Shown here: positions 36,814-47,205 of the stretch, one piece after another
How positions within the stretch are numbered: position 1 is the stretch's first letter
How the letters are laid out: each line of letters opens with the position of its first letter
DNA from: Spirosoma terrae
Lineage (GTDB): Bacteria; Bacteroidota; Bacteroidia; Cytophagales; Spirosomataceae
NCBI RefSeq assembly: GCF_010435915.1
Contig: NZ_JAAFZH010000015.1
Coordinates: 62,001 to 126,000 of the forward strand
Length of the DNA stretch: 64,000 bases
Reading direction: 5' to 3'
The notes under the pieces: model-generated
Seen by the model: the letters and a program-made list of their open reading frames with translations, nothing else
Databases searched by the model: none
What the model was told of the DNA's origin: nothing
Program-made: the position numbers and the translations under genes

Positions 36814-39471
36814 TTACCTTGGTCTGCCCCGAGTTCCGCCCTGTGCTGGTTGTTGCTGTTGTTGCTGACCACCATTGTCATTATCGCCCGCCTTGACATC
36901 GTCGTTATCAACGGAGCGCCCCCGACGGCGTTGCGGCTGATCGAAGCTGAGCTTACCAAACTTATAGCTGAAATTCACCCGCACACCAGCGTTGTACAAG
37001 CTTGTCAAGCTGTTCTGGGCAAAAATCGGCGAGCTGGATTCCGATCTAACCGTGAATGGGTGATTAAAGAAGTTTTCGGCCGCAATACCAAAACTACCCC
37101 GCTTATCTTTAATGTCTTTTTTCAGTCCAAGGCTATAGAAGGCAAAACCGCCCTGTGAACCCTGCAACTGAATCTGTCGGCCACGAATAAACCCGAATCC
37201 CTGAACGCCCCAGCCATTTTTCAACGTCAGATTAGTGAAGAAACGACCCGTAACAACCCAACCAGAATTCGTAGCATTGTAGATAAGCGTCGAGCTATTA
37301 TTAGTTAGATAAGCGTAGAAAACATCGACTCCGCCCCCAATCTGCCATTTCGAAAACAACGTAGCGTTACCAAATACGTTTGCTCCATACGACGACTCTT
37401 TCCCGATGTTCTGATACGTTGTCCGAATAACCTGCGTCAGAGCCGGATTATTTACCTGTCCTAAACTGTTCGTAACCGTATCGCGAACGCTGGTAATCGA
37501 GTTGTTTGTCTGACGCGCAAACAACGAGAAATTCAGATATACGCTTTTTACGTAGGCACTACTGCTCAACTCAAAATTATCCGTCAGTTCGGGAGCCAGC
37601 AACGGGTTACCCTGCGTAATATTGGTTGGGTTAGACGTATTCACGTTCGGGTTCAAAAACTGAATACCAGGCCGCTGTAACCGCCGGTTATAGGCCAGTT
37701 TAACGGTTTTTCCTCCCTTAAGTGCCTTCGAAATATTAATACTGGGAACCAGATTGCTATAATTCGGAATACCTAAATCCTGCCCCGCTGCTCCCCCCTG
37801 TTCTCCAGGTTGATTCTGGCTATAGTTTGCATTGATTGCGGTATGCTCAAAGCGCGTTCCCGCTTTGATGGTGTATTTGTTCTTGGTCGTCAACGTGTAG
37901 GAAACATAACCAGCTCCAATGGTCTGATCATAATTCAACGTATTGTCAGAACGGGTTGGATCGTCGCCAAAAGCACCCGTTCCAGCGCCCAGCCTGTATT
38001 GAAAAGCACTTTCGACCTGGCGAAAAATACCTTTACCCCCGAACTCAATCAGTTGATTTTTTCCGATGGGCGTCTGATAATCACCCTGAATGGTCGTTTC
38101 CTGGTTATAGCTATTGTTAAGGTTCTGCTGCCGTGAAACGATAGTATTGAAATCCTTATTATTTAAAATATCGGCGGTGAAATCATTGTTCCGATTGTTG
38201 CGGCTATACTGTGCCGAAACACTTAATTCCTGCTGTGGTTTCGCGTACGTCCGCGTGTAGTCGATGTTGGCATCTACCGTTCCCGACAAATCTTTGGTTT
38301 CGACGTTACGTGCGTTAATACGTGGGAAGAAATCCGTTGGCGAAACGGTTCGGGTTATAAAATTATCCTGATTGGCAAAGTTATTCCGGGCACCATAGCG
38401 CAGGCTGGCCGTGATAGAACTGTTTTTGCTGATATCATAATCCCAGCCTAGCGTATATTGCCCGAAAATGCCCCGGTTTCTCGTATCGGCCGATTGCTGG
38501 GTTGTGGTCGTGCCATTGCTGCCAAATGTCTGCTGCGTATTGTCAAATTTACCGATTACGTTGTAGTTCGCCCGGCCAAAACCGCTCAGACTAAAACCCA
38601 TTTTTCCGGTTCTCAGGTTACCGTTCAGGCCGAGGTTGCTGCCCCGATTACCAACTCCTGTATCCAGATTAAGCGTAAAACCCTGCAACGTATTTTTCTT
38701 GGTAACAATATTGATAATACCCGCCGAGCCTTCTGCGTCGTACTTGGCCGATGGCGACGTAATGACTTCAACCGTTTTAATCATGTCGGCCGGGATCTGC
38801 TTCAGCGCATCAGCTACGCTACTAGCCACAATAGTAGACGGTTTATTGTTGATCAGCACCCGAACGTTGCTGCTCCCCCGTAAGCTAACGTTACCGTCCA
38901 AATCCACGGATAGTAGCGGCACCTTACGCATAACGTCGGTAGCATCACCGCCTTTGGCCGTAATGTCTTTATCAGCGTTATAGACCAATCGGTCAACTTT
39001 TTCTTCGACCAGAGAAGCCTGGCCAACCACTTCTACTTCCTTCAGCGTACGAACATCGGGGGCTAACTTTACCATGCCTAAGTCGACATCGCCTTTTCGA
39101 TCCAGCCGTACACTGGAAACGGTTTTATTACGGTATCCAACAAAGGAAATCAGTAACTGAAAATCGCCCTGAGGCAGTTTATTGAGCGTAAACTTTCCCT
39201 TTTCATCGGCGACGGTTCCATCAATCGGCTTTTTCGTTGTAACATCGATTAGGGCGATACTGGCAAATTCGACGGGTTTGTTGGTCGTTGAATCAACAAT
39301 GGTTCCAGTCAGCTTCGCATTACCTCTTGGCGAGTTATCACTGGACGTACCAGGAATGGTTACCGGGCGTTGTTCTCGACCACCAGGCATTGCAGGAAAC
39401 TGCGCACGAGCCGAGTCAACAGAAGCTAATAAGGTAGCCCCTATTGCGAGCACGCGTAGTGCTTTTTTCAT
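36814..39471 (-). CDS. TonB-receptor-like outer membrane beta-barrel protein
   Basis: An 885-residue protein started at ATG 39471 (MKKALRVLAIGATLLASVDS, signal peptide ending ARAQ). A carboxypeptidase-regulatory-like domain (KLTGTIVDSTTNKPVEFASI, GKFTLNKLPQGDFQLLISFV), a plug domain (RVLINNKPSTIVASS, EVITSPSAKYDAEGSAGIIN) and a large OMP_b-brl_3 barrel follow. The C-terminus ends in an unusual hydrophilic tail with a Gln run and Arg/Gly residues (RRRGRSV, GGTRGRPR) after the last barrel strand, so the tail likely lies outside the membrane. No SusD partner. Paralogous in layout to 30085-32517. Confidence 0.92.
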   Translation of the reverse strand: MKKALRVLAIGATLLASVDSARAQFPAMPGGREQRPVTIPGTSSDNSPRGNAKLTGTIVDSTTNKPVEFASIALIDVTTKKPIDGTVADEKGKFTLNKLPQGDFQLLISFVGYRNKTVSSVRLDRKGDVDLGMVKLAPDVRTLKEVEVVGQASLVEEKVDRLVYNADKDITAKGGDATDVMRKVPLLSVDLDGNVSLRGSSNVRVLINNKPSTIVASSVADALKQIPADMIKTVEVITSPSAKYDAEGSAGIINIVTKKNTLQGFTLNLDTGVGNRGSNLGLNGNLRTGKMGFSLSGFGRANYNVIGKFDNTQQTFGSNGTTTTQQSADTRNRGIFGQYTLGWDYDISKNSSITASLRYGARNNFANQDNFITRTVSPTDFFPRINARNVETKDLSGTVDANIDYTRTYAKPQQELSVSAQYSRNNRNNDFTADILNNKDFNTIVSRQQNLNNSYNQETTIQGDYQTPIGKNQLIEFGGKGIFRQVESAFQYRLGAGTGAFGDDPTRSDNTLNYDQTIGAGYVSYTLTTKNKYTIKAGTRFEHTAINANYSQNQPGEQGGAAGQDLGIPNYSNLVPSINISKALKGGKTVKLAYNRRLQRPGIQFLNPNVNTSNPTNITQGNPLLAPELTDNFELSSSAYVKSVYLNFSLFARQTNNSITSVRDTVTNSLGQVNNPALTQVIRTTYQNIGKESSYGANVFGNATLFSKWQIGGGVDVFYAYLTNNSSTLIYNATNSGWVVTGRFFTNLTLKNGWGVQGFGFIRGRQIQLQGSQGGFAFYSLGLKKDIKDKRGSFGIAAENFFNHPFTVRSESSSPIFAQNSLTSLYNAGVRVNFSYKFGKLSFDQPQRRRGRSVDNDDVKAGDNDNGGQQQQQQPAQGGTRGRPR

Positions 39472-39611
39472 AGTCAGGTTATTCAAATAAATAGGATAAT
39501 ATGCCGGGGATTCCCGGAAAAAGACAAATTACTGCATAAAAACGCGCGAATTTACGATGGTATACTAAATACTACCTACAGGATAAGCATTAAAGAAACG
39601 GTGGAAGCTAA

Positions 39612-40355
39612 TTAAGCAAATAAGGTAGGTTCTTTCTTCAGTTCAGCATACTCAGCTGGGGCCATTACTTCCGGAACGTCGCTAGGTTCCGATCGCGACG
39701 TAATACGTTTGCTGATGCTGTAACTATGCATCCGGCTGTAGGGATATTGTTTACTCAGCAGAGCCAATGCATCGGCTTCGTTCAAGTCGTCGTGCAGCCA
39801 TATCCGTTCGTCGTCAGCCGACAACAAACAGGGCATTCGTTTCTTCGAATTATGAATTTTCGCCAGCAATGGATTCGCATCCGTTGTTAGTAGCGTATAG
39901 GTTGTTACTAGTTCGCCCGTTTCCGGATCAGCCCATTCATCCCACAACCCCGCAATCGAAACGATTTTCTGGTCCGTTGAACTGATATAAAAAGGGAACT
40001 TTTTACTACCAATTGTATGCCATTCGTAAAAACCCGTTACCGGAATCAGACAACGCTTGCCAGACTGAGCAGCGGCTCTGAAGGACGGCTTTTCATAAAT
40101 TGTTTCCGAACGGGCATTGATGGTTTTTGTCCGAATCTCACGAGCATCGTCCAGGCTCCTTGTCCAGTGTGGTACCAATCCCCAGGTAATTAGCTGAAAA
40201 GAAGACGGTTTCTGATGCGTTATTATTGGCCAGGCTGGAAACTGATAGGCATTAGCGTGATATACCGGCTGGAAATCAGCCGTTTTTGGCATGTCAGCCT
40301 CGTAACGGGCTTCAAGTTCGGCCGCCTTAACGGCCAGTGATTTATGAAAACACAT
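39612..40355 (-). CDS. SOS response-associated peptidase (SRAP/YedK, HMCES family)
   Basis: A 247-residue SRAP protein that starts with the obligatory Met-Cys (MCFHKSLAVKAAELEARY). The catalytic cysteine becomes the N-terminal residue after Met removal and forms a thiazolidine link to abasic sites in single-stranded DNA. NARSETIYEKPSFRAA, CLIPVTGFYEWH and PFYISS match the conserved blocks, and the late histidine block is HNSKKRMPCLL. It protects abasic sites during replication. It stands alone, leftward. Confidence 0.93.
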   Translation of the reverse strand: MCFHKSLAVKAAELEARYEADMPKTADFQPVYHANAYQFPAWPIITHQKPSSFQLITWGLVPHWTRSLDDAREIRTKTINARSETIYEKPSFRAAAQSGKRCLIPVTGFYEWHTIGSKKFPFYISSTDQKIVSIAGLWDEWADPETGELVTTYTLLTTDANPLLAKIHNSKKRMPCLLSADDERIWLHDDLNEADALALLSKQYPYSRMHSYSISKRITSRSEPSDVPEVMAPAEYAELKKEPTLFA

Positions 40356-40453
40356 GAGACTGATTAGTACAATCGTTAACAGCCAACAGCTATAGATAGT
40401 TAACCAACAAGAGGCTGCTCTGGTTATACTTTCCCCGGATTTTGTCGGGCAAT

Positions 40454-41065
40454 TTAACGTAGTGTTTCCAGTTCGTTCATCTGCTCTCGTAGTTCATCTA
40501 CATACAGATCCTTAAACATACCGGCCATTGACGCTAAGCCAATTGATAACGTCGTTATACCAACCGGAATCAACAAGAGAAAGAGCGTATTCAGCCAGCC
40601 TTCCGGCAACTTGCGGGCTATAGTTGGTAACATAACCATCGAACCAGCCAGCATAATAGACATCCATACCCATTTCATCAATCTGGTGTGGCGCAAACGT
40701 AACGTAATGATGTCAGTCAATGTCTGGTAGAGGTCATGCGTTAATAATTGTTTATTACGTAGATTATTCCGGTGCTGTATAGACATATATAAGCCAACGA
40801 TAGCTACGATCATATACAGACAAGCAGGAACGTAGTGAATGGGACGTGTATAGTCGAAGGCATTCCCTGCAATGACGGCACTAAAAAAGACAACAACGCC
40901 ACTCAGAATGGCCAATACGGGTCTAAGCTCACGTAGCATTTTGTCAATTGTACTTTGGGATCGGTTCTGAAGCGTAAGCTGCAGGAGCTTTTGGCCCAAT
41001 TGCTGAGTTGCGTCTAATTTCTGGTCGTACGCTTTCCAGATCATTTTAAATTCATCGAGTTCCAT
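40454..41065 (-). CDS. Membrane protein, probable partner of the ECF sigma factor
   Basis: A 203-residue protein with a soluble N-terminal ~50 residues (MELDEFKMIWKAYDQKLDAT), then two pairs of membrane segments at about residues 54-68, 77-95, 130-148 and 155-175. It starts four bases after the sigma stop, so the two genes are co-transcribed. Such a soluble N-terminus followed by membrane helices, encoded just behind an ECF gene, is the usual layout for an anti-sigma factor, but no zinc-binding anti-sigma motif is visible. The anti-sigma role is inferred. Confidence 0.75.
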   Translation of the reverse strand: MELDEFKMIWKAYDQKLDATQQLGQKLLQLTLQNRSQSTIDKMLRELRPVLAILSGVVVFFSAVIAGNAFDYTRPIHYVPACLYMIVAIVGLYMSIQHRNNLRNKQLLTHDLYQTLTDIITLRLRHTRLMKWVWMSIMLAGSMVMLPTIARKLPEGWLNTLFLLLIPVGITTLSIGLASMAGMFKDLYVDELREQMNELETLR

Positions 41066-41069
41066 ATGC

Positions 41070-41561
41070 TTATTGGTTTGTTACGTCTACAATTCGTTTC
41101 AGCCTGGCTTTGATTCGATTTAACTTTACACCCACATTGACTACGGATATGCCGGTAATTCCGGCGATTTCTTCGTAGGAATTGTCATCCAGATACAGCA
41201 GTACGATGGCTTTCTCGACTGGCGATAACTGGTCAACGGCCGCATACAACTGCTGCATCTGGTCGTCGTTTTCGGATGAAAGAGCGATCTGGTCGATTTT
41301 CAGCCATTGCTCTTCGTATGAAACAGCATGTGGTTGCCTGGCTTGTTTTCGATACAGCGATATAGCTGTGTTTAGCGCCACTCGATACATCCAGGTCGAG
41401 GCCTGAGCTGTTCCCCGATACGTAGGAAATGATCGCCAGAGCTGAAGTACGATCTCCTGATATAAATCTTTTCGGTCATCGTCGTTTTTCCCATAGAGCC
41501 TACACACTTTATGAATAATTCCGACATGGGCACTGACAGTCTCTAAAAACTCAAGTTCCAT
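41070..41561 (-). CDS. ECF RNA polymerase sigma factor
   Basis: A 163-residue sigma-70 factor with region 2 (RKDLYQEIVLQLWRSFPTYR, STWMYRVALNTAIS) and region 4 (LSPVEKAIVLLYLDDNSYEE, ISVVNVGVKLNRIKARL). There is no C-terminal extension, in contrast to the ECF41 factor at 2247-3098. It belongs to the general group of short ECF factors common in Cytophagales. It is followed after four bases by the membrane-protein gene that is probably its regulator. Confidence 0.92.
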   Translation of the reverse strand: MELEFLETVSAHVGIIHKVCRLYGKNDDDRKDLYQEIVLQLWRSFPTYRGTAQASTWMYRVALNTAISLYRKQARQPHAVSYEEQWLKIDQIALSSENDDQMQQLYAAVDQLSPVEKAIVLLYLDDNSYEEIAGITGISVVNVGVKLNRIKARLKRIVDVTNQ

Positions 41562-41664
41562 TCTTGTGTGTATTTAGCCAGTTAGTCGCAGCTTTTGGCA
41601 AAAAATTACAGGCCCAAACAAAAAAAGTCTACCGCCCGTTAATTCATCGTTATAAATCTGCCTT

Positions 41665-42303
41665 ATGTCAAGCTCCAAGCCAACGACTTCCGCAACCGAC
41701 CCGTCAACCACTGAGTCTACTACCATCGCTACGTTAGAACGTACAAGCTGGAAACAGCTAACCGCTGCCACCAAAGATGAAGACGCTCCATTTCGATTTA
41801 TGACCGTTGCTACGTGTACGAATCAGGGGGCAGATGCCAGAATGGTTGTGCTACGCTACGTCGACGAAACCCGAAAATACGTATGGTTTCATACCGATGC
41901 ACGATCGGCAAAAGTGCTGCAACTGGAAGCTTTCCCTAACGCTACGTTACTATTCTGGGATCAGAAGCAGAAAATACAGCTACGGCTAATTGTAGAAACT
42001 CGCTTACATACGGATGACTACGTAGCAGACGATCAATGGAAAGAATTACCTGTAAGTAGTAGAAAAATGTACCTCTCGGAACTACGTCCTGGTACAGAAC
42101 AGGAGATTCCTTATCCGGGATATCCCGAAGAACTACAGAATAGACTTCCCGACAAGGAAGAAAGCGAAGCGGGTCGCTCGAATTTTTCGGTAATTGAATG
42201 TCGTGTTCTGGAGATGGATTATTTGCATCTCAGCCGTGAAGGTCAGACACGGGCACGATTTCAATACGAACCGACTCTTAAACTGGTATGGCTAGCGCCT
42301 TGA
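41665..42303 (+). CDS. Pyridoxamine 5'-phosphate oxidase family FMN-binding protein
   Basis: A 212-residue split-barrel flavoprotein. The blocks FRFMTVATCTNQGADARMVV, YVWFHTDARSAKVLQLE, ATLLFWDQKQKIQLRL and CRVLEMDYLHLSREGQTRAR match the PNPOx-like family (Alr4036-type). The C-terminal PNPOx dimerisation domain of true PdxH is not recognisable, so a general FMN-dependent oxidoreductase is more likely than vitamin B6 synthesis. A Ser/Thr-rich N-terminal ~25 residues precede the domain. It is divergent from the ECF sigma gene. Confidence 0.87.
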   Translation: MSSSKPTTSATDPSTTESTTIATLERTSWKQLTAATKDEDAPFRFMTVATCTNQGADARMVVLRYVDETRKYVWFHTDARSAKVLQLEAFPNATLLFWDQKQKIQLRLIVETRLHTDDYVADDQWKELPVSSRKMYLSELRPGTEQEIPYPGYPEELQNRLPDKEESEAGRSNFSVIECRVLEMDYLHLSREGQTRARFQYEPTLKLVWLAP

Positions 42304-42575
42304 TTGTCCCGAAAACTACTTCGGTATAAGTGAATCAACAGAGAAGATTACCCTACAGGTATCATTGAATATCGGGTAAGTCGGCAAAAATATCGGCCAT
42401 TTTTACGTCATACAGATCATCATAGAACGCTGATTTCTATGATTGCCTATGGTGTACCACTGATAGTCCTCTTATTCTCTTCTTCACATGATCTGCGTGA
42501 ATCATAAAATTAGCGACCTGTTGTAATCATTTCCTAGACCCAACTAGTTTGACTCACAGGCAACGGTATGATATC

Positions 42576-43076
42576 ATGGCAACGACGAACCGGTCATTCA
42601 CCTACGATCTTGATTACAGAAATCTGAACCTACGCGAACACCCTGAACTCTACCGTGTTGGGAAGGGCGAAATGGGCGTTCTGCTCGTTCAGCCCTACAA
42701 ATCAGAAATACTACCCTACTGGAAATTCAAAACTCCCGACATTGCCCGGCAATCATCGGAGAAAATCTTTCAGCTATTTCTGGATTATAAACAGAAGGAT
42801 GATTTTATCGGGATGGATATGGCGCGTAAGTTTCTGCAAATGGGCTACACCCGATCCCGGCGATACGCCAATCATCGTACCGGACAGAAATACGACGGCC
42901 CCGTACCAGACGACAAAAAAGGACAATCTGGTGCACACGGACGCCAACAGCTTCCGCGCGATGAAGATCCCGTAAAAGCTGAATCAGCCCGCATATTCTA
43001 CGCCAAGTATCTGGAAGCCCGCGAAGACGAAAAATACAAGCAACTCAAAAAGGAATGGCAGCAGAAATACGGCTGA
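42576..43076 (+). CDS. DUF4385 family protein
   Basis: A 166-residue protein started at ATG 42576 (MATTNRSFTYDLDYRNLNLR). The conserved blocks are LREHPELYRVGKGEMGVLLV, PYWKFKTPDIA and DFIGMDMARKFLQMGYTRSR, followed by RRYANHRTGQKYDG; these define DUF4385 as I know it. The acidic-basic C-terminus (EDEKYKQLKKEWQQKYG) is helical. Function unknown. It has a 272-base upstream gap and precedes folD by 102 bases. Confidence 0.85.
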   Translation: MATTNRSFTYDLDYRNLNLREHPELYRVGKGEMGVLLVQPYKSEILPYWKFKTPDIARQSSEKIFQLFLDYKQKDDFIGMDMARKFLQMGYTRSRRYANHRTGQKYDGPVPDDKKGQSGAHGRQQLPRDEDPVKAESARIFYAKYLEAREDEKYKQLKKEWQQKYG

Positions 43077-43178
43077 TTACCTAATCTTTACGACCTTTGC
43101 GCCAGCGTAGCACTCCTCAGCGTTTTTTTCAGCTGAAGAAAGTGCCAGAAATACGCCACGAATGCAAAGAAACGTACT

Positions 43179-44057
43179 ATGCAACTCCTCGACGGTAAGT
43201 ATCTCTCATCTCAGATCAAACAGGAAATCGCGGCAGAAGTCGCACAGATTCGCGAGCAGGGCGGCAAAATCCCACACCTTGTCGCTATTCTCGTCGGTGA
43301 TAATGGAGCGTCAGAAACCTATGTAGCCTCCAAAATGAAAAACTGCGAAGAAGTCGGGATGCACTCGACGTTAATTCGCTTCGATCCCTCAGTTTCCGAA
43401 GAAGAACTACTCGACAAAGTGCGGGAAGTGAATGAAAATCCTGATATGGATGGTCTGATTGTCCAGTTGCCTGTCCCCGCCCATATCAACCCAGACCGCG
43501 TTATGGAAACCATTAACCCGGCTAAAGACGTAGACGGTTTCCATCCGATCAATATTGGCCGTATGGCCAAAGGCTTACCTGCCTACATCTCTGCCACCCC
43601 ACAGGGCGTACTGGAAATGCTAAAGCGGTATAATATTGAAACGTCGGGAAAACACTGTGTGGTTGTTGGACGCAGTCAGATTGTAGGCTTGCCGATGTCA
43701 ATTCTGATGCAGCGGAACACATACCCTGGCAACTGTACGGTTACGCTGACCCACAGCCGTACTCAAAATCTGGCAGAAATCTGCCGCTCGGCCGATATTC
43801 TGGTAGCTGCTCTTGGCAAGCCTGAGTTTGTTAAAGCAGATATGGTTAAAGAAGGTGCCGTTGTTATCGACGTGGGTCTGGAACGGGTACCCGACGCCAG
43901 CAAGAAAAGCGGCTTCTCGCTGAAAGGAGACGTTAAATTCGACGAAGTAGCCCCAAAAACGAGCTATATTACTCCCGTTCCGGGTGGTGTTGGCTTGATG
44001 ACGATCTGCTCACTCATGCAAAATACATTAAAGGCAGCACGGCGAGAAATATATTAG
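43179..44057 (+). CDS. folD: Bifunctional methylenetetrahydrofolate dehydrogenase/cyclohydrolase
   Basis: A 292-residue enzyme interconverting methylene- and formyl-tetrahydrofolate with NADP. Catalytic Y48 and K52 lie in [16 protein letters not shown]. The substrate loop is [10 protein letters not shown] and the nucleotide-binding domain is marked by [14 protein letters not shown] and the [12 protein letters not shown]-terminal block. Length and motifs match folD of other bacteria. Rightward and probably monocistronic, 176 bases before the DUF2723 gene. Confidence 0.97.
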   Translation: MQLLDGKYLSSQIKQEIAAEVAQIREQGGKIPHLVAILVGDNGASETYVASKMKNCEEVGMHSTLIRFDPSVSEEELLDKVREVNENPDMDGLIVQLPVPAHINPDRVMETINPAKDVDGFHPINIGRMAKGLPAYISATPQGVLEMLKRYNIETSGKHCVVVGRSQIVGLPMSILMQRNTYPGNCTVTLTHSRTQNLAEICRSADILVAALGKPEFVKADMVKEGAVVIDVGLERVPDASKKSGFSLKGDVKFDEVAPKTSYITPVPGGVGLMTICSLMQNTLKAARREIY

Positions 44058-44232
44058 CCGCTCAGGGTAAGGCATTGTCTGGATACGTTCTTACTTTTTA
44101 CTGCTGCCTGTGCAATGCCTTCCTGACTGCTCCTTAACAAACTTTAACATCTGGTACAAACCGGGCTGGCACGCTTTTTTCCGTATTTTTGTCAGCTTCT
44201 TATAAAAAAGCAGTTCGTTAATCTCTATTTAT

Positions 44233-47184
44233 ATGCAGTCATTCAAACGCCTGAACACCCTCACGGGCTGGCTTGCTTTCGCGGTTGCGCTGTTTACCTA
44301 CGCGAGTACCGTTGAGCGAACAGCCAGTTTCTGGGACTGTGGCGAATTCATTGCTTGTTCATTCAAGCTCCAGGTTCCACACCCTCCTGGTGCTCCTTTC
44401 TTTTTGTTGCTGGGACGAATCTTTTCCATGTTATCGCTTGGCAATCTGACCAACGTCGCTTACTGGATTAACATGGCCTCCGTACTGGCCAGTGCCTTCA
44501 CCATCCTGTTCCTGTTTTGGACAATTACGATGCTGGCCCAAAAGCTTCTGGCAAAACCGGAGAGCGAGTACACGACTGCTGATACAATATTGATTCTTGG
44601 CACGAGTGCCGTTGGCGCACTGGCCTATACCTTCTCAGATACGTTCTGGTTCTCAGCCGTTGAAGCCGAAGTATATGGAATGTCGTCGTTTTTTACGGCT
44701 ATCGTTGTGTGGGCGGCTTTCAAATGGGAGCTTATTGAGGACGAAGCAGCCGCCAACCGCTGGCTTATCCTAATTGCTTACCTGACAGGCTTATCCATTG
44801 GCGTCCACTTATTGAACCTGGTAACGCTACCAGCGCTGGCTTTAATTTATTATTTCAAGAAATACCCGAAACCAACGTTCTGGGGCGGTGCTACGGCATT
44901 TGCAATTGGTATGGTCATCCTGGGTGTCATCAACTCAGGTATTATTCCGGGTTTGCCCAGTATGGCGTTTGCCGTTGAACGACTTTTCGTTAATACGTTC
45001 GGATTGCCCTTCAACTCGGGCATGATCTTCTTCGTAATCGTATTCCTGGGCGCAGTAACCTATGGTATTATCTGGTCGGGACAGCAGAAACGTACTGTCC
45101 TCAATACGTCGTTACTGGCTTTAGCGTTTGTACTGATCGGGTATGCATCGTATATGCAGGTACTGGTTCGGGCTGATTTCAACCCACCCATCAATGAGAA
45201 CAATCCAAGCGATGCGCTGAATTTCCTGTCTTACCTGAAGCGTGAACAGTACGGTAGCCGCTCGCTGCTGTATGGTCCTGTCTTTACCTCTCGTCCTATC
45301 GATCAGAAACAGGGGGCTCCTGTCTGGAAAAAAGAAGGTAACAAATACGTCATTTTCGATCACCAGCCCGAATACGTGTATTCTCCGGGCGACGAAATGC
45401 TGTTCCCCCGCGTTTACAGCAGCCAGCAGAACCACCCTCAGCTGTACCGTCAGATGCTGGGCCTGGCCGAAGGCCAAAAGCCAACCATGGGCGACAACCT
45501 CAAATTTATGTTCCAATATCAGCTAGGACACATGTGGTGGCGCTATTTGATGTGGAACTTTGCCGGTCGTGAGAGTGACGAAGAAGGCGCCGGTTATTTG
45601 CTTCCCTGGTCGACGGATCAAAATGCGCCTGACCTGCTAAAAGAAAACAAAGCGCGCGATAACTTCTACATGCTACCATTCATGCTGGGCCTGTTTGGTA
45701 TTATGTTTCAGTACTTCCGCCGTCGTCGCGATTTGCTGATTGTTGGGCTTCTTTTCGTTTTCACGGGTATTGCCCTGCAGGTATTCCTGAACTCTCCGCC
45801 ATCGGAACCCCGCGAACGGGATTATATCTACGTTGGATCGTTCTATTTCTTTGCGATCTGGCTTGGTTTGGGTGTCATGTCTATTGCCGAAGGACTACGT
45901 AACATGGTAAAATCCGACATCGCCCGCAATGGGCTGGTGGCCGGTTTGTGCTTACTGGTTCCCGTTATGATGGGTGCTAAAAGCTGGGATAACCACAACC
46001 GCGACAATCGCTATCAATCCGTCGATTTTGCCAAAAACCTGCTGAATTCCTGCGCACCTAACGCCGTCTTGTTTACAGGTGGCGATAACGATACGTTCCC
46101 ACTCTGGTACGTTCAGGAAGTGGAAGGATTCCGTCGCGATGTGCGCGTTTGTAACCTGAGTCTGCTCGGTACGGAGTGGTACATTGAGCAGATGAAACGT
46201 AAGACCTACGAGTCAGACGCGCTGCCTATTTCGCTGGAATTCAACAATTTCAACAAAGGCAAAAACGATATTGTACCGTTCTATGAGGTGCCGGGGGTTA
46301 AAAACGGTATCGATCTGAAGCAGTACATTAACCTGATCAAAACCAACAATCCAGCTATTCAGGTGCCGTTGACCAGTGGCGACATGACGAACGTACTGCC
46401 TTCGTCGATCCTGTTCCTGCCCGTCGACAAAGCAGCCGTTAATCAGGCTAACTTCGTGCCCGACATGCTGAAACCATTGGTTAAAGACACGCTTCAGTGG
46501 ACGATCGGCAAAAAAGATCTGTATAAACCCGATCTGATTATGCTCGACATTATTGCTACCAACAACTGGAAACGGCCTATCTACTTCTCCAGTACGTTAG
46601 CCAGCGATAACTATCTGAGTCTGAAGAACTACATGCAGTTGGAAGGCTACGCCTACCGCCTGATGCCCGTAGCAGTTCCTGGCGCTACCGATGGTTATGT
46701 GAACTCAGACATCATGTATAACAACATGCTGAAAAAGACATTCTGGCGTGAGTTCGACAACCCAAATGTCTATTACGACGAAACCTACAAAGGTCCGCCA
46801 GTCATATCAGCCCGTATTGCCTTCTTCCGGCTGGCCGATCAGCTCATTCGGGAGGGCAAGAAAGACAAAGCGAAGGAAGTACTTAACTTTTCACTGAAAG
46901 TAATTCCAGACAAGAGTATTCCGTACGACCAGATCTCGTCTAACTACGTGCGCTTCCTGTTCACAGTTGGCGACAATAAGAAAGCACTTGAGATTGCCGA
47001 CACAATGGCGAATCGTGCCGATCAGAATTTAACGTTCGATAAAACGGGGAATCGATTCGGCAGTCCAGATGCTGACCTGTACATCCTTCAGACTATAACT
47101 GAAGCCTGTAAAGATGCTGGTCAGACAGCTGCGGCCAACAAATACGAAGCGATATTCCAGAAGCATATCAATTCGTTCGGTTGA
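44233..47184 (+). CDS. DUF2723 membrane protein (glycosyltransferase family 117-like)
   Basis: A 983-residue protein with roughly 12 membrane segments in its first 600 residues, opened by the characteristic FALFTYASTVERT-type loop (here FAVALFTYASTVERTASFWD) and CGEFIACSFKLQVPHPPGAP. The last 400 residues are soluble and include EPRERDYIYVGSF and TGGDNDTFPLWYVQEVEGFR, with TPR-like helices at the very end (ALEIADTMANRADQ). In Bacteroidota this family is linked with glycosyl transfer to O-glycosylated proteins or capsule, from family annotation. The role here is not shown by neighbours. Confidence 0.9.
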   Translation: MQSFKRLNTLTGWLAFAVALFTYASTVERTASFWDCGEFIACSFKLQVPHPPGAPFFLLLGRIFSMLSLGNLTNVAYWINMASVLASAFTILFLFWTITMLAQKLLAKPESEYTTADTILILGTSAVGALAYTFSDTFWFSAVEAEVYGMSSFFTAIVVWAAFKWELIEDEAAANRWLILIAYLTGLSIGVHLLNLVTLPALALIYYFKKYPKPTFWGGATAFAIGMVILGVINSGIIPGLPSMAFAVERLFVNTFGLPFNSGMIFFVIVFLGAVTYGIIWSGQQKRTVLNTSLLALAFVLIGYASYMQVLVRADFNPPINENNPSDALNFLSYLKREQYGSRSLLYGPVFTSRPIDQKQGAPVWKKEGNKYVIFDHQPEYVYSPGDEMLFPRVYSSQQNHPQLYRQMLGLAEGQKPTMGDNLKFMFQYQLGHMWWRYLMWNFAGRESDEEGAGYLLPWSTDQNAPDLLKENKARDNFYMLPFMLGLFGIMFQYFRRRRDLLIVGLLFVFTGIALQVFLNSPPSEPRERDYIYVGSFYFFAIWLGLGVMSIAEGLRNMVKSDIARNGLVAGLCLLVPVMMGAKSWDNHNRDNRYQSVDFAKNLLNSCAPNAVLFTGGDNDTFPLWYVQEVEGFRRDVRVCNLSLLGTEWYIEQMKRKTYESDALPISLEFNNFNKGKNDIVPFYEVPGVKNGIDLKQYINLIKTNNPAIQVPLTSGDMTNVLPSSILFLPVDKAAVNQANFVPDMLKPLVKDTLQWTIGKKDLYKPDLIMLDIIATNNWKRPIYFSSTLASDNYLSLKNYMQLEGYAYRLMPVAVPGATDGYVNSDIMYNNMLKKTFWREFDNPNVYYDETYKGPPVISARIAFFRLADQLIREGKKDKAKEVLNFSLKVIPDKSIPYDQISSNYVRFLFTVGDNKKALEIADTMANRADQNLTFDKTGNRFGSPDADLYILQTITEACKDAGQTAAANKYEAIFQKHINSFG

Positions 47185-47205
47185 TCAATAACACATATCA
47201 AAACG

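Noticed and set aside
36850-36875. GTT/GCT triplet repeats as a microsatellite or CRISPR-like repeat
   Set aside because: They encode the Gln run in the hydrophilic C-terminal tail of the barrel protein and are simple codon repeats.
44184-44191. TATTTTTG resembling the Bacteroidota -7 box TAnnTTTG upstream of the DUF2723 gene
   Set aside because: No TTTG or TTG box is at the right distance upstream, so I did not call it a promoter.
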